A stretch of DNA of 64,000 bases from Thermococcus gammatolerans EJ3 (GTDB lineage Archaea > Methanobacteriota_B > Thermococci > Thermococcales > Thermococcaceae), in contig NC_012804.1 of the NCBI RefSeq assembly GCF_000022365.1, positions 434,001 to 498,000 of the forward strand. Reading direction: 5' to 3'. Of the stretch, positions 43,612-51,732 are shown in pieces. Each line of letters starts with the position of its first letter. The stretch's first letter is position 1. A model generated the notes under the pieces. That model was not told the DNA's origin. It did no database searches and saw only the letters and a list, made by a program, of their open reading frames with translations. Both the position numbers and the translations under genes were made by a program.

Positions 43612-43791
43612 TTCATATATATCGAAACGGGCAACTGTTCTTTGGGTGCGACCGTATGGTTGCCCCGATCTGGGGCATCCGTGGTGGCAGTTTGATTTCA
43701 GTGTTGAGTGTTGTGGAAGGGCTGCGGATCCGCATGGATCCCACACTCGCAGAAGGGCCTGTTCCACGGTGCCTCGTATGGAGGCGAAAAA
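43612..43791 (+). promoter_or_regulatory. Promoter and long structured leader of the DUF1102 operon
   Basis: TATATAT (43616-43622) is the likely TATA, placing the start near 43645 and a leader of nearly 150 bases, long for this group of archaea. The leader can fold: TGCCCC/GGGGCA around a 5-base loop (43661-43677), the palindrome TGCGGATCCGCA (43723-43734), and GTGGAA/TTCCAC (43713-43718 with 43762-43767) enclosing it. The ribosome site GGAGG (43780-43784) follows. Confidence 0.5.
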
Positions 43792-44388
43792 ATGAGAAAG
43801 AATATTGCCCTTGGAATTTTTGGCCTGATAGTGGCCTTTGGTCTTGTTCTGGGAGCGGGGGCTAACTTCAGGGACTACAAAGCGACGAGGAGCGTCCACT
43901 GGGACATCGTTACCGACGACAGCGAGCTAATAGACCTGACCCCTCTCCAGCCCTACGCATACATTGACAACGAGACTGGAGTTCTAGTTGTGGACATAAG
44001 CCCGGACAACCCGAACTATCCGGGTTACGGAATGGGTCTCAGTCCGAACTCGGAGTACAACTTCGATGAGGTCTTTGAGGTAAGCAACGACCTTTGGGAA
44101 GAAAACATGACCATAGTCGTTAGGATAACTAGTGACAACGATGAAATACAGCTTTACGGTGCAGATGGGGACATCCACGATGTCACCACCGGGGACGTAG
44201 TTGAGTACTCAGACACTGCCGTTAACTCGGTTTGCTTTGTCGTTGAGTCCGGAGACGCCGTTAAGGTTGGTATGGACTTTGACGCCGGGAACCACGCGCC
44301 CGGCACCAGCCAGAACGCCACACTTCACATAGAGGCCTGGAGACTCGGAACCGAGCCCAGCAGCCTTGTTGGGAAGTGCGGTCAGTGA
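43792..44388 (+). CDS. DUF1102 secreted protein, paralogue 1
   Basis: A 198-residue secreted protein. Signal peptide MRKNIALGIFGLIVAFGLVLGAGA, likely cut before NFRDYKATRS. The mature part is a beta-rich acidic domain (SVHWDIVTDDSELIDL, then a C-terminal strand HIEAWRLG) as in DUF1102. The layout, a long hydrophobic leader, a motif NFRxYxAxR at the new N-terminus and a dedicated signal peptidase downstream, recalls TasA/camelysin-type fibre proteins; that link is inference. The upstream in-frame extension from 43708 is rejected because GGAGG fits ATG 43792. Confidence 0.8.
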   Translation: MRKNIALGIFGLIVAFGLVLGAGANFRDYKATRSVHWDIVTDDSELIDLTPLQPYAYIDNETGVLVVDISPDNPNYPGYGMGLSPNSEYNFDEVFEVSNDLWEENMTIVVRITSDNDEIQLYGADGDIHDVTTGDVVEYSDTAVNSVCFVVESGDAVKVGMDFDAGNHAPGTSQNATLHIEAWRLGTEPSSLVGKCGQ

Positions 44389-44401
44389 GGGGGAATGAGA
44401 G

Positions 44402-44938
44402 ATGAACAAGCTATTTGGATTGGCACTGCTTATGATTGGAATGGTTCTGGCTGTTGGAGCCGGGGCAAACTTCAGGTACTACTCCGCAGACAGGCACGCG
44501 AGCTTTGATATCGTTTCCGATGACAACGAGCTCATAGACCTAACTGCGATGCAACCCTACGTCAAGTACAGCAACGGCAAGCTCTACGTGGACATCAGTG
44601 ATGGCAACAGCAACAGGCCCAGCGGCGGAGGCGCCGGCCTGAGCCCGAATACCACCTATGTCTTCGAGGAGATGTTCAAGGTAAGCAACGAACTTTGGGA
44701 GAACAACGAGACTGACTTCCCGATCTGTGTCAAGGTAAACACCAACCACGAGCAGGTTAAGGTGTTCGCGGGAAACTACACCAGCCCAATAGCTGGACCC
44801 GCCAGCAACATCCAGTTCACGGTCTATCACGGTAACCCCGTTAAGGTTGGTATGATATTCGACACAACGAACTCAACCCTTGGGCAAGAGGACTTTACCA
44901 TGACCATAACCGCCCACAGGGGTACATGTGAACCGTGA
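44402..44938 (+). CDS. DUF1102 secreted protein, paralogue 2
   Basis: A 178-residue paralogue of the preceding gene. Signal peptide MNKLFGLALLMIGMVLAVGAGA, then NFRYYSADRHASFDIVSDDN and the same middle phrase (FEEMFKVSNELWENN against FDEVFEVSNDLWEEN). Several N-x-S/T sites suggest glycosylation. It lies 13 bases after paralogue 1. Two copies in tandem fit a major/minor subunit pair of an extracellular fibre. Two hairpins after its stop separate it from the peptidase gene. Confidence 0.8.
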   Translation: MNKLFGLALLMIGMVLAVGAGANFRYYSADRHASFDIVSDDNELIDLTAMQPYVKYSNGKLYVDISDGNSNRPSGGGAGLSPNTTYVFEEMFKVSNELWENNETDFPICVKVNTNHEQVKVFAGNYTSPIAGPASNIQFTVYHGNPVKVGMIFDTTNSTLGQEDFTMTITAHRGTCEP

Positions 44939-44975
44939 TTTCTTTTTCGGGGCTTTGCCCCACCCCTTTTAGGGG
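44939..44975 (+). terminator. T-run and two hairpins between fibre-like genes and peptidase gene
   Basis: After the stop come a T-rich stretch (TTTCTTTTT, 44939-44947) and two tandem hairpins: GGGGC-TTT-GCCCC (44949-44961) and CCCC-TTTTA-GGGG (44963-44975, allowing the A). Archaeal polymerase terminates at T-runs, so this may end part of the transcripts or protect the upstream mRNA, giving much subunit and little peptidase. Confidence 0.5.
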
Positions 44976-44985
44976 AGTGAAAAAA

Positions 44986-46044
44986 ATGAAAAGACTAATT
45001 GAGTACACGTTCACTTTCATCGTCCTCGTGTTTCTCATGGGTTCATTAGCTGGCTTCTTCCTGGACAGGCCCGTTTTCGTGTCCTACGCCTACTCCGACA
45101 GCATGACGCCCACGATAAACAAAGGAGACCTGTTCTTTGTTAATCCCTTCGCCAGGAACTTTGACGTTGGTGACATCATAGTCTTTCACAGGGGGAGTGG
45201 CTGGACGGTTCACAGGATCTTTGGGGTCACCAATGATGGCTACATCACCAAGGGGGACCACAACGTGGCCACTGACCAGCAGGATGGTAAGTTTCCGGAC
45301 GTGAAGAGATCGGACATAACTGGTAAGGTAGTGACCCTCTTTGGAAAACCTCTGGTAATCAGGGGGGCGGGTGCGTTTCTCCAGTCTGTTAAGTTAAAGC
45401 TCACAAATCCCTACGCAATAGCCCTGTTGCTTGTTCTCGGGGCAGTTTTGACGTTTTCAGGAGGTTCAGGAAAGAGACATCGCCGCGTGAAGTACTATCG
45501 GATAAGCGTCCGGACAGTTTACGCGATAGGCTCAGTCCTCATAATCGCTGGTTTTCTCTTCGTCACCGTTGCGTCATGGGGGACGCTGGCCTTTACATAT
45601 TCCTCGACGCTCGCAGGAGGCCAGAGGACGGGCTGGTACCTTCCGGGCTCAACCTTTGAGAAAAATCTCACCGTTGAAAACAGGGCGGTTTACCCCTTCT
45701 ACTATTTCGTGGAGGGGAAGAGCACGAGAGCCCAGCTCCTTGATTCCAGCTTCCTTTACCTCAAGGGTGGCTCTAAGAAAAACATTACCGTCCACGTCAC
45801 CGTTCCGAAGGACACGAGAATCTACCGGGAGGAGTTTCAGGTTCACTCCTACCCGGCCATTCTTCCCGCGTCGATTGTTGTGTCCCTTTACTCGATCAGT
45901 CCCTATCTCCCGCTCCTTGCCTACGCTCTGTTTCTGTCCACGCTCATGGTTTTCTTCTATCGCCTCGCGGGAATTTCTGACGGAGATGTGATCAGGATAC
46001 GGAAGCGAAGAGGGTTTCTCTCAAAAGTACTGGGGGATGGTTAG
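44986..46044 (+). CDS. Signal peptidase I with an extra C-terminal ectodomain
   Basis: A 352-residue protein. Residues 1-150 are an ER/archaeal-type signal peptidase I: anchor helix, catalytic Ser39 in YSDSMTPTI, the His that replaces Lys in TVHRIFG, and the Asp in KGDHN. After it come two membrane helices (about 138-156 and 177-200), a beta-sandwich outside the cell (TFEKNLTVENRAVYPFYYFVEG to FQVHSYPAILPA) and a last membrane helix near 315-335. Usual archaeal peptidases end after the first part. It probably matures the secreted proteins encoded on either side. ATG 44986 follows GGGGAG. Confidence 0.85.
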   Translation: MKRLIEYTFTFIVLVFLMGSLAGFFLDRPVFVSYAYSDSMTPTINKGDLFFVNPFARNFDVGDIIVFHRGSGWTVHRIFGVTNDGYITKGDHNVATDQQDGKFPDVKRSDITGKVVTLFGKPLVIRGAGAFLQSVKLKLTNPYAIALLLVLGAVLTFSGGSGKRHRRVKYYRISVRTVYAIGSVLIIAGFLFVTVASWGTLAFTYSSTLAGGQRTGWYLPGSTFEKNLTVENRAVYPFYYFVEGKSTRAQLLDSSFLYLKGGSKKNITVHVTVPKDTRIYREEFQVHSYPAILPASIVVSLYSISPYLPLLAYALFLSTLMVFFYRLAGISDGDVIRIRKRRGFLSKVLGDG

Positions 46045-46046
46045 TC

Positions 46047-46976
46047 ATGAGGAGGATTGTGATGTTCTTTGTAATGTTCCTCGGTCTGCTCCTGGTTGTG
46101 GGCTCGAGCGGAAACTTCAGGGAATATGGGGCCGACAGAATAGTGAAGATGGCCATCGTTGACGGCAACGATTCCTACGTCTCCTACTCCTGCAGCGGTA
46201 GTGTTATATATATGAATAAGAGTTCAAGTGTTCAGTTCACGGCTATGACACTGTCCAACTCGATGAACAAAACGATGTCCGTTAGGGTTGAAGGCGACTT
46301 TTCCAGTCTACCGGAGGGACTTTCGGGAAGTGTGAACGATTCATGGCACACCCTCGATGTGGGTGAGAGCGTTGTCATCGAAGGCAATTTCTCGGCTGAT
46401 GATAATGCCATCAGCGGAACCTACACCGTACCCCTAACGGTATACGCGGAATGGGACGGAGGGAGCGCCGAGCTAAAGGAATGCTCAATTACGGTTAGCC
46501 TGAACTCCCCGAAATACGTGCTCAGAAAGGGTATCGTTGGGGGTGTCTACAACTACACCTCCGGGGACTACACGATAGTCCTCCAGCTGAATTTCACGAA
46601 CAACGGGCCGAGCGGTGAGTTCATAATATGGGACAAGATTCCGTCTCATCTCTGCTCCCGTTGTTTAGGAACTTGCCATTGGGCAACGGCTAACGTGACT
46701 GTAGAGAGCACGAGTGCGACCGCAGGCACCGTTTTGAGACCACCTACGAACATCTCATGCGGCTGTCATAACATATTCAACTGTTGCGCTGGGGATCTCA
46801 TTGGATGGAGAGTTCATGTGTCCCACGGTGAAACCGTAACGCTTGAGATGACCCTCAACGTTTCCTTCAAGGTTCCATCGGGATGCGTAGCCAACTTCAC
46901 CTTAAACCGAGGAGCCCACCTCTGCGGAACCTGTCTCCGCTCAAATAAAATAAGCGTTACCGTTACAGGAGGTTGA
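46047..46976 (+). CDS. Cys-rich secreted protein with DUF1102-like N-terminus
   Basis: A 309-residue secreted protein. The signal peptide ends VVGSSG, followed by NFREYGADRIVKMAIV, matching the mature start of the two DUF1102 proteins. Two beta-sandwich-like parts follow; the second (TNNGPSGEFIIWDKIP) recalls DUF11-type surface repeats and holds about 11 cysteines (HLCSRCLGTC, SCGC, NCC, HLCGTC), many for a secreted archaeal protein. It could be a tip or cross-linking subunit. It starts 3 bases after the peptidase gene. Confidence 0.75.
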   Translation: MRRIVMFFVMFLGLLLVVGSSGNFREYGADRIVKMAIVDGNDSYVSYSCSGSVIYMNKSSSVQFTAMTLSNSMNKTMSVRVEGDFSSLPEGLSGSVNDSWHTLDVGESVVIEGNFSADDNAISGTYTVPLTVYAEWDGGSAELKECSITVSLNSPKYVLRKGIVGGVYNYTSGDYTIVLQLNFTNNGPSGEFIIWDKIPSHLCSRCLGTCHWATANVTVESTSATAGTVLRPPTNISCGCHNIFNCCAGDLIGWRVHVSHGETVTLEMTLNVSFKVPSGCVANFTLNRGAHLCGTCLRSNKISVTVTGG

Positions 46977-46980
46977 GAGA

Positions 46981-47952
46981 ATGAAGGATGTTAAGTTCGA
47001 TAAAAGATATCTGCTCCTTGCGGGGGTCTCCGTTTCGATAGTCCTCGCAGTTCTTTTTGGGGCCTATTCAAGCGCCGCCTATTCAAAGGCACCAATATCT
47101 ACGAGCGCCAAATATTCCACCTTATACACTGAAGAGGGTAGTTTCGTACACTTTGGGGTGTTTTCCAACAGTAGCATCTACAAAAGCGGCAGTACGCATG
47201 ATTACTACCCCTCCAAGATCACGATGTTGATAGGGGGGAACTACACCTTCCGGACTAACCCATCATCCCCCGGAACATACACGGCCACGATGCACCTCGA
47301 CTACTACGTCTCCAGCGGAAAAAAGAAGGTTTACATATACCGCGAGGAGATCCCGCTTGGGAGTGGATCCTTTGAAGGATCTTTCACTTTACCCTTGACA
47401 TTCAACATGAGCCTTTTGAGCGAGAAACTCAAGAGGGTCAGGGAAGGAACAGGGCTCTACCGGGCGGAGCAGGAGGTTTACGTCACGGTTGAGGTTAAGC
47501 CTGAGGGCAGGGATTCCTTCAGCCAGCGGATTGGGTTGAGCAAAGACTCGGCGAGCATGCTCTACCTAACAGGAACTGAAAAAGATTACAAAAAGGTCAC
47601 CAGGAGTGTGAGCACGACCACGAACTCACTCTCCTTCGCTGGTTCCGATGTTAGGGTTTCCACAGCCAGAACTCTCTTCCCGGCGATGGCCATCCTCTTT
47701 GCCGTACCTCCAATTGGGCTAATCTACTCCAGGAGGGAGAAGAAGACGGAGCCAAAGGCTCTTAAATCGCTTAAAAAATACACGGTTGAAGGAACTCCAC
47801 CCGGGGGGAAGCGCGTTAAACTGAAGTCCGCCGAGGATCTGGAACGTACCTTTGAGCTGGTGGACAGGCCGATAATTCATTACCGTGACGGCAATATCGA
47901 CGTCTACGCGATAGCAGATGGCGACACCGTTTATGAGTACTGGGCTTCTTAG
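46981..47952 (+). CDS. DUF5305 family membrane protein
   Basis: A 323-residue protein with an N-terminal membrane helix (LLLAGVSVSIVLAVLFGAY), an extracellular beta domain (about 40-225), a second helix (LFPAMAILFAVPPIGLIY) and a cytoplasmic tail with RPIIHYRDGNIDVYAIAD. This is the DUF5305 layout, often found with archaeal signal peptidase I genes. It may anchor or assemble the secreted proteins of the locus. GGAGGTT precedes the ATG; it is the last gene of the cluster. Confidence 0.8.
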   Translation: MKDVKFDKRYLLLAGVSVSIVLAVLFGAYSSAAYSKAPISTSAKYSTLYTEEGSFVHFGVFSNSSIYKSGSTHDYYPSKITMLIGGNYTFRTNPSSPGTYTATMHLDYYVSSGKKKVYIYREEIPLGSGSFEGSFTLPLTFNMSLLSEKLKRVREGTGLYRAEQEVYVTVEVKPEGRDSFSQRIGLSKDSASMLYLTGTEKDYKKVTRSVSTTTNSLSFAGSDVRVSTARTLFPAMAILFAVPPIGLIYSRREKKTEPKALKSLKKYTVEGTPPGGKRVKLKSAEDLERTFELVDRPIIHYRDGNIDVYAIADGDTVYEYWAS

Positions 47953-48027
47953 CCCGGTACCAACAACTTTAAAAGGGCAAGCGGAAAGCCACCTTAGGAG
48001 TTCTAAAAGGGTTAGAGGTGGTTAGAG

Positions 48028-48561
48028 ATGAACCCGTTCCACGAGCTTGAGCCCGGACCGAACGTTCCGGAGGTAGTCTACGCACTCATAGAGATTCCGA
48101 AGGGTAGCAGGAACAAGTACGAGCTCGACAAGAAGACCGGCCTGCTTAAGCTTGACCGCGTCCTTTACAGCCCGTTCTTCTACCCGGTGGACTACGGAAT
48201 AATTCCCCAGACTTGGTACGACGACGGAGACCCGTTCGACATAATGGTCATAATGCGCGAGCCAGTTTACCCGCTCACCATCATCGAGGCTAGGCCGATA
48301 GGCATTATGAAGATGGAGGACTCTGGAGATAAAGACTGGAAGGTCTTAGCCGTTCCGGTCGAGGATCCGTACTTCAAGGACTGGAAGGATATCGACGACG
48401 TTCCCAAGGCCTTCCTCGACGAGATTGCCCACTTCTTCCAGCGCTACAAGGAGCTCCAGGGGAAGACAACCGTTGTTGAGGGCTGGGGCAACGCCGAGGA
48501 GGCCAAGAGGGAAATCCTCCGTGCCATAGAGCTCTACAAGGAGAAGTTCGGAAAGGAGTGA
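48028..48561 (+). CDS. ppa: Inorganic pyrophosphatase
   Basis: A 177-residue family I pyrophosphatase with [20 protein letters not shown], the metal site [10 protein letters not shown] and the phosphate-binding region [15 protein letters not shown]. It splits pyrophosphate and pulls biosynthetic reactions forward. GAGGTGG precedes the ATG and a TATA-like CTTTAAAAG is near 47968-47976. Confidence 0.96.
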   Translation: MNPFHELEPGPNVPEVVYALIEIPKGSRNKYELDKKTGLLKLDRVLYSPFFYPVDYGIIPQTWYDDGDPFDIMVIMREPVYPLTIIEARPIGIMKMEDSGDKDWKVLAVPVEDPYFKDWKDIDDVPKAFLDEIAHFFQRYKELQGKTTVVEGWGNAEEAKREILRAIELYKEKFGKE

Positions 48562-48593
48562 GTTCTCCTTCCAACTTTTTTGGAGGTTCGGCC

Positions 48594-49154
48594 ATGTACA
48601 AGTTGCTGAAGGTTAAGGACGTCGTCAGGATCCCGCCCAGGATGTTCACAATGGATCCAAAGGAAGCGGCAAAACTCGTCCTCCGCGGGACATATGAGGG
48701 CATCTACGACAGGGACGAGGGCGTTGTATTAGCCGTTCTTGACGTCGAGGAAGTGAGCGAGGGAGTCATTGTTCCGGGGGACGGGGCGACGTACCACGAA
48801 GTCGTCTTCAACGTTCTCGTGTGGCAACCGTTCATGCACGAGGTCGTCGAGGGAGAGGTAATTGACGTGGCCCCGTACGGAGCCTTTGTCAGGATCGGAC
48901 CAATGGACGGCCTCGTCCACATCAGTCAGCTTATGGACGACTACGTCGTGTTCGATGAAAAGAACAAGCAGTTCCTCGGCAAGGAAACCAAGAGGATCCT
49001 CAAGCTCGGTGACGAGGTCAGGGCAAGGGTGATAGCGATAAGCGTTAAGAGCCGCGTTATCAGGGAAAACAAGATAGGCCTCACAATGCGTCAGCCTGGC
49101 CTCGGAAAGTTCGAGTGGATTGAGAAGGAGAAGAGGAAATCCAAGGAGGCATGA
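48594..49154 (+). CDS. rpo7: RNA polymerase subunit Rpo7 (RpoE')
   Basis: A 186-residue Rpo7: N-terminal RNP-like tip domain (YKLLKVKDVVRIPPRMF) and a C-terminal S1/OB domain (GEVIDVAPYGAFVRIGPMDGLVHISQL). With Rpo4 it forms the stalk that binds nascent RNA and TFE. ATG 48594 follows GGAGGTT; an upstream in-frame start would extend into the leader without conservation. It overlaps the region of spt4. Confidence 0.95.
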   Translation: MYKLLKVKDVVRIPPRMFTMDPKEAAKLVLRGTYEGIYDRDEGVVLAVLDVEEVSEGVIVPGDGATYHEVVFNVLVWQPFMHEVVEGEVIDVAPYGAFVRIGPMDGLVHISQLMDDYVVFDEKNKQFLGKETKRILKLGDEVRARVIAISVKSRVIRENKIGLTMRQPGLGKFEWIEKEKRKSKEA

Positions 49155-49156
49155 GC

Positions 49157-49345
49157 ATGGTCAAGGAGAGGGCCTGCAGGCACTGCCATTACATAACGAC
49201 CGAGGACCGCTGTCCCGTCTGTGGAAGCCGGGATCTCAGCGATGAGTGGTTTGACCTCGTCATAATCATAGACCCAGAGAAGAGCAGGATCGCCAAAAAG
49301 CTCGGTGTAAAAGTGCCCGGAAAATACGCCATTCGCGTGAGATGA
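49157..49345 (+). CDS. spt4: Transcription elongation factor Spt4 (RpoE'')
   Basis: A 62-residue zinc protein with CRHCHYIT and CPVCGSRDLS, then the Spt5-contact strand WFDLVIIIDPEKS. It stabilises the Spt5 NGN domain. ATG 49157 has GGAGGC at proper spacing; ATG 49151 would lie too close to it. Between rpo7 and the CoA kinase gene, the usual order. Confidence 0.95.
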   Translation: MVKERACRHCHYITTEDRCPVCGSRDLSDEWFDLVIIIDPEKSRIAKKLGVKVPGKYAIRVR

Positions 49346-49346
49346 C

Positions 49347-49889
49347 ATGTGCGGTGACTTCTACTTTTATCTACCCCCCAGCTTACGGGATAAACTCAAG
49401 GAGCCTTTGGGAGAACTGGTTAGGGGTGAGATTCCGGAACCCTACCTCAGAATTCTTCCTCTCCTTAGGAAGGTGCCTTTTCTGATCACCGTTGGCGATG
49501 TTGTGACTGAAAACGTAATCAGGTTAGGGATGCACCCGTCGGTGGCGATATACGATCACAGAACAAAGAGAAGGGACTACAACCCCTCAGTTGGCTCGGA
49601 GGCGGTCTTTTTAACCGTTAGAAATCCCCCGGGCACGATAACGAAAGCTTTATTAAACGCCGTCAGAAAGGGAGTCGAGATCGCCGGCAGGGGAAGGAGT
49701 GTTCATATTAAGGTTAACGGTGAGGAAGACCTCGCGGCGATCCCTGCCGTGCTATACGCTCCCCTCGGCTCGGTCGTCCTCTATGGCCAGCCCGACGAGG
49801 GGGTAGTGCTTATAAAGGTAACACCCGAATGCAAGCGCAGGTGTGCGAGTATCTTAGCCAAGATGGAGGTGGTTCGTGATGGAGATTAA
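49347..49889 (+). CDS. GTP-dependent dephospho-CoA kinase (DUF359)
   Basis: A 180-residue DUF359 protein ([66 protein letters not shown]). The Thermococcus kodakarensis member was shown to phosphorylate dephospho-CoA with GTP, the last step of archaeal CoA synthesis. ATG 49347 sits just after the spt4 stop. It overlaps the rps24e start. Confidence 0.93.
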   Translation: MCGDFYFYLPPSLRDKLKEPLGELVRGEIPEPYLRILPLLRKVPFLITVGDVVTENVIRLGMHPSVAIYDHRTKRRDYNPSVGSEAVFLTVRNPPGTITKALLNAVRKGVEIAGRGRSVHIKVNGEEDLAAIPAVLYAPLGSVVLYGQPDEGVVLIKVTPECKRRCASILAKMEVVRDGD

Positions 49890-50175
49890 GGTGACCGAGA
49901 TAAGGGAAAACAAGCTCCTGGGAAGAAAGGAGATATACTTCGACATTATCCACGAGGGCGAGCCTACCCCGAGCAGGGAAGCGGTGAAGGGCAAGCTCGC
50001 CGCAATGCTCGACCTAGACCCAAACACTATGGTCCTCCAGTACATAAGGAGCTACTTCGGAAGCCACGTTTCCAAGGGCTACGCCAAGGCCTACGAGACG
50101 AGGGAGAGGATGCTCTACATTGAGCCCGAGTACATCCTCCTCCGCGATGGCCTCATCCAGAAGGAGGAAGAGTGA
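49879..50175 (+). CDS. rps24e: Ribosomal protein S24e
   Basis: A 98-residue eS24: [34 protein letters not shown], the conserved [20 protein letters not shown] 49879 follows GGAGGTGG; it overlaps the end of the CoA kinase gene by 11 bases. Followed at once by rps27ae. Confidence 0.96.
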   Translation: MEIKVTEIRENKLLGRKEIYFDIIHEGEPTPSREAVKGKLAAMLDLDPNTMVLQYIRSYFGSHVSKGYAKAYETRERMLYIEPEYILLRDGLIQKEEE

Positions 50176-50185
50176 GGTGGTGTGA

Positions 50186-50356
50186 ATGGCCAAGAAGAAA
50201 AAGACCAGCCAAAAGTGGAAGCTCTACGAGGTTAAGGGAGGAAAGGTCGTCAGGAAGAACAAGTTCTGCCCGCGCTGCGGCCCCGGTGTCTTTATGGCCA
50301 ACCACAAGGATCGCTGGTCCTGCGGAAGGTGCGGCTACACCGAGTGGAAGAAGTGA
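50186..50356 (+). CDS. rps27ae: Ribosomal protein S27ae
   Basis: A 56-residue eS31-type protein. Lys-rich start [16 protein letters not shown] and a zinc finger CPRCG...[11 protein letters not shown]. In eukaryotes the homologue is fused to ubiquitin; here it stands alone. GAGGTGG precedes ATG 50186. It completes the run rpo7-spt4-CoA kinase-S24e-S27ae. Confidence 0.95.
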   Translation: MAKKKKTSQKWKLYEVKGGKVVRKNKFCPRCGPGVFMANHKDRWSCGRCGYTEWKK

Positions 50357-50386
50357 TTCTCCTTTTCTTTCTCCCCGGCGGTGACG

Positions 50387-50968
50387 ATGCCCATTTATTA
50401 TGGAATCAAGCTGGAGCTCCATTCGGACGTCTATGAGCCGGCGGAAGACACTTTCCTCCTCGCCGAGACCCTCGAGGTCAGACCGGGGGAGATTGCCCTC
50501 GACGTTGGAACCGGAACGGGACTGATAGCTCTCCTGATGGCGAGAAAAGCAAAGTACGTCTTGGGCGTTGACGTGAATCCCAAGGCAGTCGAACTCGCTC
50601 GAAGGAACGCTCGACTGAACGGTATAAGCAACGTCGAGTTTCGCCTGAGCGACTTATTTGAGAACGTCTCGGGCAGGTTCGATGTGATAACTTTCAACGC
50701 CCCCTATCTTCCAGGCGAGCCCGAGAAAGCTATAGATCTGGCCCTCGTTGGGGGTAAAACCGGGAGGGAGGTAATAGACCGCTTTATAGCTGAAGTGCCT
50801 GACCACCTGAACGAGAACGGCCGGGTTTACCTCGTACAGAGCTCGATAACAGGGGTTGAAGAGACAATGAGGGAGTTTGAGAAAGCCGGCCTTAGGGGTG
50901 AGGTTATAGCCAGGAGGCACCTCTTCTTTGAGGACATCGTCGTTATCCTCGCAGAAAAGAAAGGATAG
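50387..50968 (+). CDS. HemK2/MTQ2-type protein glutamine methyltransferase
   Basis: A 193-residue class I methyltransferase. SAM motif ALDVGTGTGLIALLMA, acidic GVDVNPKAVELA, and the (N/D)PPY-type motif present as FNAPYLPGEP, the variant found in archaeal and eukaryotic HemK2 enzymes. Those methylate the glutamine of the GGQ loop in class I release factors. The opening segment YEPAEDTFLL is also typical. ATG 50387 is chosen; GTG 50381 is two codons upstream. Last gene of the ribosomal/transcription cluster. Confidence 0.9.
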   Translation: MPIYYGIKLELHSDVYEPAEDTFLLAETLEVRPGEIALDVGTGTGLIALLMARKAKYVLGVDVNPKAVELARRNARLNGISNVEFRLSDLFENVSGRFDVITFNAPYLPGEPEKAIDLALVGGKTGREVIDRFIAEVPDHLNENGRVYLVQSSITGVEETMREFEKAGLRGEVIARRHLFFEDIVVILAEKKG

Positions 50969-50969
50969 C

Positions 50970-51638
50970 TCAATCGAGCATCGCCAAAATCTTGTCCACC
51001 TCGTTTGAGACCTCGATGTCGAAGAGGTGTATCGTCGGCAGGAGCCACCAAAGGCGGTAGTTGTGGGTCTTGTCTTCCTCTCCGTAGTACTGGAAGACGA
51101 ACCTTCCGAAGCCCGTCAAATCCCTGTGCACGTCCCTGACTTCTCTCAGAACCCTCCTAACCTTTGGCGGGTACTCCTCGAAGGGAAGCGGAAGGCTCTT
51201 CACGAAGACCCTGTCCTTGAAGAAGTCAGTTGTTAGGCCCACGCTTCCGACGTGCTTTTCGAGCTGGTTGAACTTCTTGGCCGTCCAGAAGCGGTGAAGG
51301 ATTAGCCTCGGGTCCTCCTTGGCGAGCGGGTAGTTTGCTTCCTCAGCCTCAAGCCAGAACTCGAGGTAGGGCTGGCCGCGCTCGATTACGATCCTCGCCA
51401 AAAGTCTTGCGTTCTTCGGTATCTCCCTCTGCGTCTCGGTGATGTGGTACTCCCTTCCGTCCTGCGTGTAGGTTTCTCCTTCCTCGTGAGTTCCCGTTCT
51501 TGAGACGAAGTAGGCCTCCTTACCGTCTATCGTTCCTAGGTGCAGGTCATAACCCCACGCCTTCAGATCCTTAAACTTGAACCTCCTCTCGGCCGGAACG
51601 ACTCCGGTGTTTTCGACTATGTAGTAGCCCTCGAGCAT
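50970..51638 (-). CDS. Conserved hypothetical protein, Thermococcales-type
   Basis: A 222-residue soluble protein I cannot assign. It begins MLEGYYIVENTGVVPAERRF and is rich in aromatic and charged residues, with GYDLHLGTIDGKEAYFV and a C-terminal RLWWLLPTIHLFDIEV. No signal peptide, membrane helix or zinc motif. ATG 51638 follows AGGTGATC. It ends two bases from the convergent HemK-type gene. Confidence 0.7.
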   Translation of the reverse strand: MLEGYYIVENTGVVPAERRFKFKDLKAWGYDLHLGTIDGKEAYFVSRTGTHEEGETYTQDGREYHITETQREIPKNARLLARIVIERGQPYLEFWLEAEEANYPLAKEDPRLILHRFWTAKKFNQLEKHVGSVGLTTDFFKDRVFVKSLPLPFEEYPPKVRRVLREVRDVHRDLTGFGRFVFQYYGEEDKTHNYRLWWLLPTIHLFDIEVSNEVDKILAMLD

Positions 51639-51732
51639 TTTGATCACCTTTTGTTATTAAAAACTGACCCTATTTAAGCTTTTCCCCAAAATGTCTTAAG
51701 GGATAGGTGTACAAGGATAGTGAGGTGCTTTC

